Made by a program: the position numbers and the translations under genes. A stretch of DNA of 64,000 nucleotides from Planococcus sp. MB-3u-03 (GTDB lineage: Bacteria; Bacillota; Bacilli; Bacillales_A; Planococcaceae). The notes below the pieces were generated by a model. It was not told the DNA's origin. It did no database searches and saw nothing but the letters and a program-made list of their open reading frames with translations. Location: positions 3,205,501 to 3,269,500 of the forward strand of contig NZ_CP025135.1 of assembly GCF_002833405.1 (NCBI RefSeq). The letters run 5' to 3'. Of this stretch, positions 33,001 through 41,774 are shown in pieces (positions within the stretch are counted from its first letter, which is position 1; each line of letters starts with the position of its first letter).

Positions 33001-33696
33001 TTAGTCGATTTTGCAGAGGTAAATTGGGCATTCTTCACAATTGATGTCGAATTTCAGTTTGGGAATATTGTATAGAACGATTTTGCCGTCTTTCATGCCG
33101 ACGGTTCCTTGTTTGCGCAAGTCGCTGAGCATCCGGTTGACCATTTCCCGGCTCATGCCGCAGAAATTCGCCAACTCTTGATTCGTCAACAAGACATCGA
33201 TCAATAGGCCGCCTTCCGCTTCTACGCCGTAGCTATTGCCGAGGCGGATCAAAGTCGAATACAAAGCCCCTTTTTTGCCGTGGAGCATCAAATCACGGAA
33301 ACGGGTTTGCGTTTTCTGCTGGTCGATGCCCATCCATTTCATGAATGCCATCGCAAGCGAAGGGTCTTTTTCAAGCGATTGTTCCAGTTCTTCGACGGGA
33401 ATTTTTAAGCAGACGGTCTTGGTCAGCGCACGGGCGTCCAGTAAATAAGTGGCCCCTTTTGCGAACACGGTAATCTCGCCGACCATTTGACCGGTGCCGC
33501 AAATCTTCAATGATAGCTCACGGCCATCGGGTGTTACTTTTCCGATCTGCACTTTTCCGGAACGGAGAATGTAAAGGCCTTTTACCGCCTCCCCTTCACG
33601 GAAAAGATAATCACCTTTTTGATATTTTTTGACTTGATGGCTGATCGTCAGTAGCTTCTCGAGCTCGGGTGTCAAATTGCCGATTCCTGATTCCAA
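33001..33696 (-). CDS. fnr: Crp/Fnr family oxygen regulator, Bacillus FNR type
   Basis: A 231-residue CRP-fold regulator. An N-terminal cyclic-nucleotide-like barrel (GDYLFREGEAVKGLYILRSG at about 28-47) is followed by a dimer helix and a winged helix (NQELANFCGMSREMVNRMLS). The C-terminus carries CEECPIYLC, the Cys-x2-Cys-x4-Cys set that holds the 4Fe-4S cluster in Bacillus subtilis FNR, where the cluster is C-terminal rather than N-terminal. It would therefore sense oxygen. The nearby ba3 oxidase and stress protein genes are plausible targets, but I saw no clear FNR box. Confidence 0.85.
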   Translation of the reverse strand: MESGIGNLTPELEKLLTISHQVKKYQKGDYLFREGEAVKGLYILRSGKVQIGKVTPDGRELSLKICGTGQMVGEITVFAKGATYLLDARALTKTVCLKIPVEELEQSLEKDPSLAMAFMKWMGIDQQKTQTRFRDLMLHGKKGALYSTLIRLGNSYGVEAEGGLLIDVLLTNQELANFCGMSREMVNRMLSDLRKQGTVGMKDGKIVLYNIPKLKFDINCEECPIYLCKID

Positions 33697-33868
33697 AGGG
33701 TTCCCCCCTCCTTTCTCGTACTCTTGCTTTTTTCAAGCGTACCATATCCCCCATAAAATTTGGATGCGTTTTCACAATTCAGCCAAATCTTATGGGAAAT
33801 TTTCTGAAAAAAGAAGGAAGTCCCCGACAATGTATCGAAAGGTAGCAGTATAGAAGGAGGAATGAACA

Positions 33869-34333
33869 ATGACTTTGAAATATTCTCGAATTTTGGTGGC
33901 AGTGGATGGTTCGAAAGAAGCTGAATGGGCTTTCAAGAAAGCCGCAGCCGCAGCTTCCCGAAATCACGCTGACCTCTACCTCGTGCATGTCATCGATAAT
34001 CGCTCATTCGGCTCCATTGAAGCATACGACCGCACGATTGCAGACCGCGCACTGCAAAGCGGGGAAGAATTGCTTGCCCGCTACAAGGAAGAAGCGACTT
34101 CGCACGGTGCTACAAATGTCCATACGATGATCGAATACGGTTCACCGAAAACAGTCATTCCAAAAAAACTGGCGAATGAACTGAAAGTGGACGTCATCGT
34201 TTGTGGCGCTACCGGGCTGAACGCCGCGGAACGCCTGATTATGGGGAGCGTTTCCGAGCGTATCGTCCGCACAGCTAAATGCGACGTGCTCGTGGTCCGC
34301 AGAAACCAAGAAGACATCGACGCAGACGAATAA
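33869..34333 (+). CDS. Universal stress protein (UspA family)
   Basis: A 154-residue single Usp domain. It begins with the strand ILVAVDGSKEAEWAF and has the ATP-binding signature GATGLNAAERLIMGSVSERI (G-x2-G-x9-GS) near 117-136. It is soluble and probably binds ATP. The start ATG follows AGAAGGAGG. It diverges from fnr with a 172-base gap, so co-regulation with oxygen or stress is possible. Confidence 0.93.
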   Translation: MTLKYSRILVAVDGSKEAEWAFKKAAAAASRNHADLYLVHVIDNRSFGSIEAYDRTIADRALQSGEELLARYKEEATSHGATNVHTMIEYGSPKTVIPKKLANELKVDVIVCGATGLNAAERLIMGSVSERIVRTAKCDVLVVRRNQEDIDADE

Positions 34334-34348
34334 CAAGCTCCAACATAA

Positions 34349-34386
34349 GAAAAGCCTTTCCCGGTTAAAGCGGGAAAGGCTTTTCT
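34349..34386. terminator. Bidirectional intrinsic terminator
   Basis: GAAAAGCCTTTCCCG and CGGGAAAGGCTTTTC flank GTTAAAG between the converging Usp and M14 genes. Confidence 0.85.
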
Positions 34387-34391
34387 TCGTC

Positions 34392-35441
34392 TTACTCCGT
34401 TTCGCGGGTTTGCTGGAATGCCAGCGTATCCCAGAACGAAATATCTTGTGTATCGATCGAACCATCCGCAATGGCACGGACTGTCGATTCCAATGTCGTA
34501 ATGGTTTGCTTGATCAAATAGCCATTGCTCTTCTGGCCAAGGACATACGGCTCGTATTCGTGGTCGGACATGCCGCGCATCTCGAACAGCAATGTCGAAA
34601 TACCGTATTCGACTGCAATGCCGTTGCGGCTGATGGTTTCAGCGTCACCGCCGCGGTATTTCCCAAGATGGCCCCATCCTGTGGAGTCGACGGCATTAAA
34701 CACGACAGCCCCTAGCTTTTTCGATCCTTCCACGACATCAGGGTCAGCGTTCGGTGTGGTCGGATAAAGGATTGAGCCCGACACCAATTCGCCGTCGCGT
34801 TCGCTATTGACCCCTTGATGGTGCAGGTCGATCATATAATCGATGTCATATTTGCTCATGACATTGTCATGCAAAGCTTTTGTTTCAGGCTGTATTTTAT
34901 CAACATGGTCGCGGTTCAAATCCACCCCAACTGCGTTATAGCGCGTTAAATTGCGGTCGCCTGACGCTACGTAATCGTCCAATGAGAAATCGACATCTCC
35001 CATGGCGCCGTCTGCATTGAGCATTGGCACGACCAGGATATTGACGTTATCCGTAACGCCTTTCATTTTGCCGGTGCCTAGATGCTTGATGAATTCAAGC
35101 GCTCCTTCTGTCGTCAGTTGCTCATTGCCGTGCTGCTGCGTCAAGAAAAGAATGGTCGGATTTTCCGGATTGGTCATGTATTTTGCCACGTATAAATCGC
35201 GCCCTTTAACGCTCTGCCCAATGACTTCGAGTTCCATATTTGCTTGTTTGGCATCCTGTTTCTTCAGAAAGTCAGCCATTTCCGAGTAGGTGGTCAAAAT
35301 GGACGTGTTGATTGTTTCGTTGCCGCCATATCCAGGCCCGTTGCCGACTGCTTCCACTACAGTAGAATTCATCGGTACTGCACTCAAAGCAAGAGCCCCC
35401 GCCAATGACAATGTTAATACCCCTTTTTTTAATGATTTCAT
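34392..35441 (-). CDS. Secreted M14 family zinc carboxypeptidase
   Basis: A 349-residue exported peptidase. Residues 1-31 are a signal peptide (MKSLKKGVLTLSLAGALALS, then SAVPMNSTVVEA). Zinc ligands are seen as HGNEQ (H-x2-E, near 103-106) and DLHHQG (near 207-212), and the catalytic Glu probably in LLFEMRGMSDHEYEP near 300. Ala-rich M14 enzymes of this group act on peptides or cell wall peptides outside the cell. ATG at 35441 has GGAGTG nine bases upstream. An upstream open extension is out of keeping with the signal peptide. Confidence 0.88.
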   Translation of the reverse strand: MKSLKKGVLTLSLAGALALSAVPMNSTVVEAVGNGPGYGGNETINTSILTTYSEMADFLKKQDAKQANMELEVIGQSVKGRDLYVAKYMTNPENPTILFLTQQHGNEQLTTEGALEFIKHLGTGKMKGVTDNVNILVVPMLNADGAMGDVDFSLDDYVASGDRNLTRYNAVGVDLNRDHVDKIQPETKALHDNVMSKYDIDYMIDLHHQGVNSERDGELVSGSILYPTTPNADPDVVEGSKKLGAVVFNAVDSTGWGHLGKYRGGDAETISRNGIAVEYGISTLLFEMRGMSDHEYEPYVLGQKSNGYLIKQTITTLESTVRAIADGSIDTQDISFWDTLAFQQTRETE

Positions 35442-35847
35442 CGATCCATCACTCCTTTTTGTATGTTGCCATCCCACCCTTTCCGTTTTTCCTCCTTCTT
35501 CTCCTGCTCGAAATATGAAAACGATTCCTTCGTAATACGAAACAAGAACCTTCTGCTGACCACAGCCCTATCAGAAATAATAGAAAATACTAATTATTCT
35601 ACAAAAACATTACTTTCTCCTTATAAAAGATTACATTTTCTCCGCTTATATGTCGCTTATGACAACATAGACCTGCATTTGATAAGAAACTGTAATAATA
35701 AATAGGTTTATGCGGTGGTACAATGGGTCTGCCGGAATTTTTGACGGCTTTTTTTCATGGCTTTAGCCATGCTTTATTACTGCAGAAAAGAATTCTTAAA
35801 TAGAGAAACGATAAATAAGTAAGGGAACACGAAAGGAGCACAACACA
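35442..35847. other. Divergent intergenic region between M14 and M23 peptidase genes
   Basis: 406 AT-rich bases that must hold both promoters. A TACAAT at 35719-35724 could serve the M23 gene. A hairpin CATGGCTTTAGCCATG (about 35757-35772) lies in its leader. I see no c-di-AMP riboswitch motifs and no gene. Confidence 0.4.
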
Positions 35848-37167
35848 TTGAACACATGGTCCAAATGGTTCGTAGCAGCATTATCCGCTGTTCTGGCACT
35901 ATCCATCTTCTTGCCGACAGCAAGTGCTGATAAATTGTCCGACCTCGAAAAAGAAAAACAACAGGTCGAGCAAGAAAAGAACAACTTGAATTCCGAAATC
36001 CAGTCAAAGAACAATGCAATCGTTGAAAATCAGACGAAGCTTGAAAAAATCATGAACAAAATCCAGGAATTGAACGGCGAGATCGAAGAAACGCAAGGCA
36101 AAATCGACGGCGTTCAAGCACAGATTGACCAAACGAAAGTCGAAATCGACGAGTTGAAAGAATCGATCGAAGAACTGGAACGCAAAATCGCAGAACGCGA
36201 AGAACTTTTGAAAGAACGGGCACGCGCTATTCAATTGAGCGGCGGTTCCGTTGACTATATCGACGTATTGCTTGGGGCAAACAGCTTTGTCGACTTTATC
36301 GACCGTGCTTCTGCCGTTAACACCTTGATCGAAGCAGACCGCGAAATCATGCGTGAACAGGCAGAGGATAAAAAACTTTTGGCTGAACAAAAAGCAGAAG
36401 TTGAAGAAAAGCTCGCAAAACAAGAAAGCCAAAAAGCAGAACTTGTGGACTTGAAAGATTCATTGGACGCACAAAAGAAAAAACAAGACGATTTGCAGGA
36501 TGATTTGAAAGCAGAACAGAAACGCCTAGCAAAAGAAAAATCAAAACTTGAAGAAGATCATGCAAAAGCCATGAACATCAGTTCTTCACTCGAAAAGAAA
36601 ATCGGCAAAGAACAAAAACGCCTAGCGGAAATCGCACGTAAAGCGGAAGAAGAACGCAAAGCGAAAGAAGCCGCAGCCCGCAAAGCCGCAGCTAAAAAAG
36701 CAGCACAATCCAGTGCTCCTGCAGCCACTGTGACACAAGCGGCAGCGCCTAAATCAAGCGCTGGATTCATCCGCCCTGCAGCAGGCCGCCACACTTCAGG
36801 GTTCGGCGGGCGTGATATCGGCGCAGGAGCTGAAACACACCTTGGCTATGACATCGCCAACAGCCCAGGAACACCAATCCATGCAGCAGCAAGCGGTTAT
36901 GTCTCACATGCTGGTTCAATGGGCGGTTACGGCAACGTCATCATCATTACACATGTCATTAACGGACAAAGTTACGCCACGACATATGCACATTTGAATT
37001 CCATCAATGTTTCTGTCGGCCAAGCTGTCTCACAAGGACAGAATATCGGCGGCATGGGCAACACCGGCCGTTCAACTGGCCCGCACTTGCACTTTGAAAT
37101 CCACATCGGCAACTGGAACGGCGCTCGTTCAAACGCAGTTGACCCAGCATCTTATATTGGCGGCTAA
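35848..37167 (+). CDS. Coiled-coil M23 family cell wall hydrolase (CwlO/EnvC-like)
   Basis: A 439-residue exported protein. Residues 1-27 are a signal peptide ending at TASADKLS. Then come about 230 residues of Lys/Glu-rich coiled coil broken by a short QLSGGSVDYIDVLLGANSF segment, an Ala-rich linker, and a LytM-type M23 domain from about 318 (GFIRPAAGRHTSGFG) with zinc motifs H-x3-D in THLGYDIA and HLHFEIH near the end. Such proteins cut peptidoglycan crosslinks and are controlled by FtsEX through the coiled coil. The start is TTG with GAAAGGAG nine bases upstream. Confidence 0.92.
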   Translation: MNTWSKWFVAALSAVLALSIFLPTASADKLSDLEKEKQQVEQEKNNLNSEIQSKNNAIVENQTKLEKIMNKIQELNGEIEETQGKIDGVQAQIDQTKVEIDELKESIEELERKIAEREELLKERARAIQLSGGSVDYIDVLLGANSFVDFIDRASAVNTLIEADREIMREQAEDKKLLAEQKAEVEEKLAKQESQKAELVDLKDSLDAQKKKQDDLQDDLKAEQKRLAKEKSKLEEDHAKAMNISSSLEKKIGKEQKRLAEIARKAEEERKAKEAAARKAAAKKAAQSSAPAATVTQAAAPKSSAGFIRPAAGRHTSGFGGRDIGAGAETHLGYDIANSPGTPIHAAASGYVSHAGSMGGYGNVIIITHVINGQSYATTYAHLNSINVSVGQAVSQGQNIGGMGNTGRSTGPHLHFEIHIGNWNGARSNAVDPASYIGG

Positions 37168-37186
37168 CCACTATCCGCTATAAATA

Positions 37187-37225
37187 AAAGGCAGTATCCG
37201 AGAATCTCGGGTACTGCCTTTTTTG
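37187..37225 (+). terminator. Intrinsic terminator
   Basis: AAAAGGCAGTATCCGAG pairs with CTCGGGTACTGCCTTTTTT around AAT, after the M23 gene. Confidence 0.85.
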
Positions 37226-37371
37226 CATCTATCGAATTCTGCTAAGAAGTTAAATTCTTCCTTTTATATGTTAGACTGAAGGAAATAAACAGATTTCTTT
37301 CTATATAATAGTCATTTGCAAAGACAATAATTCAATTCGTAGAAATATGAAGATTGGAAAGGAAGATTAGG

Positions 37372-37671
37372 ATGAAAACACTTCTCGAACTAATCCGCGT
37401 GATTGCCATCTTGGTGATCCTGGGAATGGACGGTGGATTGATTTTGGCAGGATTTTATGCGAACAGCCCTGATACCGAACCATATCGGTGGCTCGGCGGC
37501 GTCGCGGTGTTAGTGCTGATTTTTGTGTTGTACCGCAATAAGCTGCAGTTCTCGGGTTGGTATCAAGGAACAAGGCGCGACAAACTGCATCGGCCGATTA
37601 CGATTTTATTGGTCTCCGCTTCTGTTTTGCTGATAATTTCACCGTTTGTTTTAGCAACCTTCTCAGCTTAA
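37372..37671 (+). CDS. Hypothetical membrane protein, 99 residues
   Basis: The first of four consecutive small membrane protein genes. Three hydrophobic segments are seen (about residues 7-29, 40-56 and 75-94) with the basic loop YRNKLQFSGWYQGTRRDK between the last two. No family is recognised. The ATG at 37372 follows GGAAAGGAAGATTAG. Confidence 0.65.
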   Translation: MKTLLELIRVIAILVILGMDGGLILAGFYANSPDTEPYRWLGGVAVLVLIFVLYRNKLQFSGWYQGTRRDKLHRPITILLVSASVLLIISPFVLATFSA

Positions 37672-37710
37672 GCAGAGAGTTAAAGCAATTTCTAATAATG
37701 AGGTGGAGCA

Positions 37711-37995
37711 ATGGATTCGAATCAATCAAGAAAAGAAAAGATACAAAACCCATACTTTTCGTTAAGCATCGGCGCTATAGGGATGTTGCTTTTGACTTTT
37801 GGCATCTTTGGATTGGTTATCGGCAATGTGGATACGGATCCCGCTAAGTTTTTTCTGCCGTGCGCTGGGCTGATCATCTTAGTTCACTACATATACTATT
37901 TGGAAAAGAAAGCTGGCATCAGCGATAAGTTGATCTGGATCCGGGCGTTGGCGATTATAGTAGTTCTCGCGGTGGGAGCATACATGGCTTATTGA
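37711..37995 (+). CDS. Hypothetical membrane protein, 94 residues
   Basis: Second gene of the small membrane cluster. A polar N-terminus (MDSNQSRKEKIQNPYF) is followed by three hydrophobic segments (about 17-38, 45-62, 74-93). The ribosome site is TGAGGTGG. It starts 39 bases after the preceding gene. Function unknown. Confidence 0.65.
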   Translation: MDSNQSRKEKIQNPYFSLSIGAIGMLLLTFGIFGLVIGNVDTDPAKFFLPCAGLIILVHYIYYLEKKAGISDKLIWIRALAIIVVLAVGAYMAY

Positions 37996-38030
37996 ACGGG
38001 TTTATCCTAATAAACGAGGGGGTTCCTTCA

Positions 38031-38309
38031 ATGAAACAGAAATTGCTGTCCATCTTTTCGTTCCTGTTATTTCTCGCCCTGCTCATCCCCTTCGCGTATT
38101 CTAGCAGCCGGTTAGGGACACTTTTATTCGAGGGGTTATTTGCGCTCGGTTTTTACTCGCCGCTCGTGCTGGCTGTGATCGGATTCACTGCGGCTTGGTT
38201 CGGGGTCCGGACTGTTTACCGAATGCTGCTCACTAGCGGGCATGCTGTTCTTTTCGTGCTATATGCTTTCTTGCTATTTGTCGTGAAGTTCGGCTTTCAG
38301 GAACCATAA
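38031..38309 (+). CDS. Hypothetical membrane protein, 92 residues
   Basis: Third gene of the cluster. Three hydrophobic segments cover almost the whole length (start MKQKLLSIFSFLLFLALLIP). The ATG at 38031 follows GAGGGGG; an upstream in-frame GTG overlapping the previous gene has no site. Function unknown. Confidence 0.62.
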   Translation: MKQKLLSIFSFLLFLALLIPFAYSSSRLGTLLFEGLFALGFYSPLVLAVIGFTAAWFGVRTVYRMLLTSGHAVLFVLYAFLLFVVKFGFQEP

Positions 38310-38342
38310 TCCGTTGACTACAAATAGAATTGGGGGCTTTTC

Positions 38343-38612
38343 ATGATTTTTGTATTGGCTGGGTATATTGCTTTGCTGATTTTTTCGGTGAAAGCCTTCG
38401 CTGGCAAGCAAGCTCATCGGTGGATCCATTCCGGATACATTACGGTTTTCCTGCTGCCTTTTCTGGTGATGGCAGTGTTCCTTCGAATCATCGGCCCCTT
38501 TGTCGGCTCCGGAATCGGGGCGAGCGCTGTCGGCATGGCCTTCGCACTTGTGACTTTGATTACCGGCCTTGGCTTTTTGTATATTGGCTACACTTCCAAA
38601 AGCAACCATTAA
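38343..38612 (+). CDS. Hypothetical membrane protein, 89 residues
   Basis: Fourth gene of the cluster, with three hydrophobic segments (about 2-16, 32-54, 60-83) and a Gly/Ala-rich stretch FVGSGIGASAVGMAFALV. The ribosome site is TTGGGGG. It ends in the stem of a bidirectional terminator. Function unknown. Confidence 0.62.
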   Translation: MIFVLAGYIALLIFSVKAFAGKQAHRWIHSGYITVFLLPFLVMAVFLRIIGPFVGSGIGASAVGMAFALVTLITGLGFLYIGYTSKSNH

Positions 38613-38662
38613 AAAAGATTGCCCTCATCCGCCATGAAAATGGCTTAGAAGGCAATCTTTTT
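38611..38662. terminator. Bidirectional intrinsic terminator
   Basis: AAAAAAGATTGCC pairs with GGCAATCTTTTTT, with an inner GCCAT/ATGGC helix, between the small membrane cluster and panB. Confidence 0.8.
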
Positions 38663-39496
38663 TTATTTCGACCCGTATAGCTGCTCGAGTTCTTCTTCTT
38701 TCATCGTGAAGCGGTGCTGTTCTTTCGGGAACGCGCCGCTCTTTACTTCTTCGACGTACTGGGCGAGCCCTTGTTGCATGGTCTCGCCTGCTTCTGCATA
38801 GGACTGGACGAATTTCGGCAAATGGTGCGAGCCGTATTTAACGGTGTCGTGGTAGACGAGCACTTGCCCGTCGGTTTCGTTGCCGGCGCCGATGCCAATG
38901 ACCGGAATGTTGAGTTCTTTCGTGACTTGGGCAGCCAATTGATGCGGGATGCATTCGAGTACGAGCATGCAGGCTCCTGCCGCTTCGCACGCTTTGGCGT
39001 CTTCGATCAATTGCTTGGCAGCGCTGGCTGTTTTGCCTTGCACTTTATAGCCGCCGAGCACAGCCGCTGATTGCGGCAATAAACCGAGATGGGCGACAAT
39101 TGGAATGCCGGCTCCAACAAGCTTTCTTGTCACTTCAAGTACTTCTCCTGCGCCTTCGAGTTTCAAGGCTTGTGCGCTCGTTTGCTGGAAGATTCGCATG
39201 GCATTTTCAAGCGTGCGGTCCCAGCTGCCGTGAAACGAGCCGAACGGCATATCAACGACGAGGAACGTGTCCATTGCCCCTCTCCGTGCCGCTTTCCCGT
39301 GATGGACCATATCCTCGACCGTCACCTTGACGGTTGAATCGTAGCCGAGCACGACCATGCCGAGCGAATCGCCGACAAGCAGCACATCCATCCCCGCCGC
39401 TTCCGCGATTTTGGCGGACGGATAATCGTAAGCCGTCAGCATCGCAATCTTGTTCCCTTGCTGTTTCATCTTCATCAATGAAGCTGTATTTTCCAT
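38663..39496 (-). CDS. panB: 3-methyl-2-oxobutanoate hydroxymethyltransferase
   Basis: A 277-residue PanB that adds a hydroxymethyl group from methylene-tetrahydrofolate to ketoisovalerate, the first step to pantothenate. Signatures seen: [17 protein letters not shown] at about 19-35, [13 protein letters not shown] at about 39-51 (metal-binding Asp), VVDMPFGS at about 80-87 and IPVIGIGAG near 198-206. No panC or panD follows in the window, so panB stands apart from the usual panBCD cluster. An imperfect hairpin lies in its leader. Confidence 0.95.
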   Translation of the reverse strand: MENTASLMKMKQQGNKIAMLTAYDYPSAKIAEAAGMDVLLVGDSLGMVVLGYDSTVKVTVEDMVHHGKAARRGAMDTFLVVDMPFGSFHGSWDRTLENAMRIFQQTSAQALKLEGAGEVLEVTRKLVGAGIPIVAHLGLLPQSAAVLGGYKVQGKTASAAKQLIEDAKACEAAGACMLVLECIPHQLAAQVTKELNIPVIGIGAGNETDGQVLVYHDTVKYGSHHLPKFVQSYAEAGETMQQGLAQYVEEVKSGAFPKEQHRFTMKEEELEQLYGSK

Positions 39497-39518
39497 TGTT
39501 CTCTCCTTCCGGGAAGGA

Positions 39519-39549
39519 AACCTTTGAAAAAAGCCCGCCGCAAAAAAGC
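39519..39549 (-). terminator. Probable terminator upstream of panB
   Basis: Read leftward, GTCCGC-TTTTTT-GCGGGC-like pairing (with a mismatch) is followed by TTTTTTC. It lies after the acetyltransferase genes and before panB; it could end the former or attenuate the latter. Confidence 0.45.
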
Positions 39550-39701
39550 GGACGGACAGAATTTGATTGTGTCGGTTTCTCCGTCCCTGTCGTTTTTCAG
39601 ATCAAGGCAGATCTATTGAGTTGTTAAGCTTTTTTACAGGTGCAGTTCCTGATGGATACCACCCTGTTTTTACTATAGCAGATGCTTACGCCAGCCGAAA
39701 G

Positions 39702-40172
39702 TCACTCACCCTTCAGCATCACTTGGAACGCAGCGTAGTCGTTTTTGAATTCACCGGTCTTCACGAATCCAGCCCTTTCATACAAACGGATCGCACGCGC
39801 ATTGAACTGGGCGACGGTGAGGCGCAGTGCTTGTCCGGGATGGCGCTTGTTGATTTCACTGAGCAAAAAATCCACAAACGCAGCACCTCGCCCCGCTCCG
39901 GTTTTTTCCGGTTTCATGCCGAGCCCGAAATCGACCGGCCCATCCGGATAAGCGTTCGATGCATGGCCGGCCGGCACTTGCGCACCCTTACCCGTGCAAT
40001 AAAAACCGAACAACTCCCCGTGCTCCGTCACCACCCGGTAGCTGCCGTTCATCAGCTCTTGCAAACTTTCCTCCGACGCTTCCCCGTTATAGAAATCGTA
40101 AGGATACGGATAGCGCCAGGCGAGGATGTCCCGTGCGCTTTCTTCTGTCATTGCCTGTTCTTTAACTTTCAC
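39702..40172 (-). CDS. GNAT family N-acetyltransferase
   Basis: A 156-residue GNAT-fold protein. The acetyl-CoA region is seen in GLGMKPEKTGAGRGAAFVDF at about 83-102 and the late motif ARAIRLYERAGFVKTGEF near 125-142. The acceptor is unknown. The GTG start at 40172 overlaps the stop of the methyltransferase-HIT gene (GTGA); an ATG six codons later is an alternative. Confidence 0.88.
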   Translation of the reverse strand: MKVKEQAMTEESARDILAWRYPYPYDFYNGEASEESLQELMNGSYRVVTEHGELFGFYCTGKGAQVPAGHASNAYPDGPVDFGLGMKPEKTGAGRGAAFVDFLLSEINKRHPGQALRLTVAQFNARAIRLYERAGFVKTGEFKNDYAAFQVMLKGE

Positions 40173-41194
40173 CGTGCATCCCCGCTTTTGCCAGGACGAC
40201 GGTTTTCAGGTTTTTTCAGCCAATGGCGCAAGCCTTTTCCGGCATACGGTTCGTCATTGAAACGCGGGATGACATGGAGATGGCTATGGCCGATCGATTG
40301 ATTGGATGCTTCCCCGACATTCCAGCCGAGCGTATAGCCGTCGGGCACTATCTTCTCGAGGAAAGGTTTCACAAGCCTAAGCAGCTCCTGTGTCTCCTGC
40401 CATTCTTGGGGCGTCAGTTCGAACGGCGACGAGCGATGCTGTTTCGGGACAATGACACCCGATCCTTCGAGCACGCCTTGCGCTTTCTCGTGCTGCAAGA
40501 ACCAGCAATTGGCGGTTTCAAAAACGATGCGCTGTTCCGTGTCGTAAACCGGATGGCAAAACGGGCACTCGGGGCGCAATTGAATAACGGCACCGCAATG
40601 GGAATGTGCTTTGAATTCACATTTTGCGATATTGGACAAGGACGCTTCGAGCTCGTCAAAAACGACATAAGCTTCGTCACCGTCCCAGACGTTTTCGTAT
40701 TCATTCCGGCAAGCTTGACGGTCTTCCGTTGTCCGAAAAGCGATATCGCCGATCCATAATGTGCCTCCCGGCGCCAGCCTTTTCAGCAATTGCTTGAGGA
40801 AACTCCATTTATCCACGTCTTCCAAGTGATGAAGTGCGTATGTACTGACGATGCAATCAAAAAACAGCCCGTCAAAAGCAGGCGGCAAGCCATCCGCCAT
40901 GTCCCATTCCACCAGCTGCGCTTCCGGCATTTTCTTCTCGGCTCGCTCAATCATTTCAGATGAAAAATCAATCCCGAAAATACGATGCCCTTTGTCGTAT
41001 AAAGCAGACGCCAATGCACCGGTCCCAAAGCCGATATCCAAAATCGACGACTGTTGTTTCTCGTCAACTGCCTCGAAAATCTCTGTCAGCACATTGCTAT
41101 AACCCGCAAACGGATACGTCCCTTGGCGCTCGCTTTCGCGGACCGTGTCGTCGTATTCCACTGCCCATTCATTGAATCCTTGTTTTCCTAACAT
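40169..41194 (-). CDS. Class I SAM methyltransferase fused to a HIT domain
   Basis: A 341-residue two-domain protein. Residues about 1-205 are a Rossmann methyltransferase (SAM loop ILDIGFGTGALASAL at about 51-65, then DCIVSTYALHHLEDV and LKRLAPGGTLWIGD). From about 215 (CPFCHPVYDTEQRIVFE) a HIT-type nucleotide hydrolase or transferase domain follows, with the triad GHSHLHVIPR near 308-317. The N-terminal HIT motif CPFC may bind zinc. The same open frame spans both, so the fusion is real in this sequence. Substrates are unknown; fusion suggests linked salvage or detoxification steps. Confidence 0.85.
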   Translation of the reverse strand: MLGKQGFNEWAVEYDDTVRESERQGTYPFAGYSNVLTEIFEAVDEKQQSSILDIGFGTGALASALYDKGHRIFGIDFSSEMIERAEKKMPEAQLVEWDMADGLPPAFDGLFFDCIVSTYALHHLEDVDKWSFLKQLLKRLAPGGTLWIGDIAFRTTEDRQACRNEYENVWDGDEAYVVFDELEASLSNIAKCEFKAHSHCGAVIQLRPECPFCHPVYDTEQRIVFETANCWFLQHEKAQGVLEGSGVIVPKQHRSSPFELTPQEWQETQELLRLVKPFLEKIVPDGYTLGWNVGEASNQSIGHSHLHVIPRFNDEPYAGKGLRHWLKKPENRRPGKSGDAR

Positions 41195-41213
41195 CTTGCC
41201 GCTTCCCTTCTCG

Positions 41214-41774
41214 TCATCGATTGTCTCGTTGCTGCATATGCCATTCAGGGGCCAACAGCGAAAAGATCAATGCATCGTGCGACTCTCCGCGTTGATACAA
41301 ATAGCCACGGAGCCGCCCTTCTTCCGTAAAGCCCATTTTCTTCAACAGCCGGTTCGACCCGGTATTGGCCGGATAAGTTGTGGCGCCTACACGGTAAAGC
41401 CCAAGCTCATCAAATGCATAGGCCAGTACGGCCGCAAGCGCTTCTTCCATCAGCCCTTTGCGCCAATAATCCGGATGCAATTCATAGCCGACTTCGGTCT
41501 TTTTCGAGCGCAGCTGAAGCTGGTTGAACCCGATTGTTCCGATCAATTCTCCTTCCCCGCGCAAGCGGATCCCCCAGCGCATACCGCGCATGAACTCAAA
41601 CACGACGCGAAAAGCGCGGATCATCTCGAGCGCCTCTTCTTTCTCCAATAGCCGATCCATGCCGTAATAATAAGTTACGTCTTCACGCTGTAAGAGCGCG
41701 AAAAAACGGTCAGTGTCCTGCTCCGTAATTTCCGTCAGCAATAACCGCTCCGTCTCAAGTGTGGGAAATTGCAT
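41214..41774 (-). CDS. GNAT family N-acetyltransferase (RimJ-like)
   Basis: A 186-residue protein starting MQFPTLETERLLLTEIT, the usual opening of RimJ/RimL-type acetyltransferases, with WRKGLMEEALAAVLAYAFDE and NRLLKKMGFTEEGRLRGYLY as acetyl-CoA and C-terminal motifs. The acceptor is unknown. The ATG at 41774 follows AAAGGAGCGATGGC and lies inside the end of the preceding gene by 20 bases, so translation is coupled. Confidence 0.88.
   Translation of the reverse strand: MQFPTLETERLLLTEITEQDTDRFFALLQREDVTYYYGMDRLLEKEEALEMIRAFRVVFEFMRGMRWGIRLRGEGELIGTIGFNQLQLRSKKTEVGYELHPDYWRKGLMEEALAAVLAYAFDELGLYRVGATTYPANTGSNRLLKKMGFTEEGRLRGYLYQRGESHDALIFSLLAPEWHMQQRDNR

Noticed and set aside
35700-35847. 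c-di-AMP (ydaO/yuaA) riboswitch before the M23 hydrolase
   Set aside because: Such elements often precede wall hydrolases, but the conserved sequence blocks are not present and the leader is too short.
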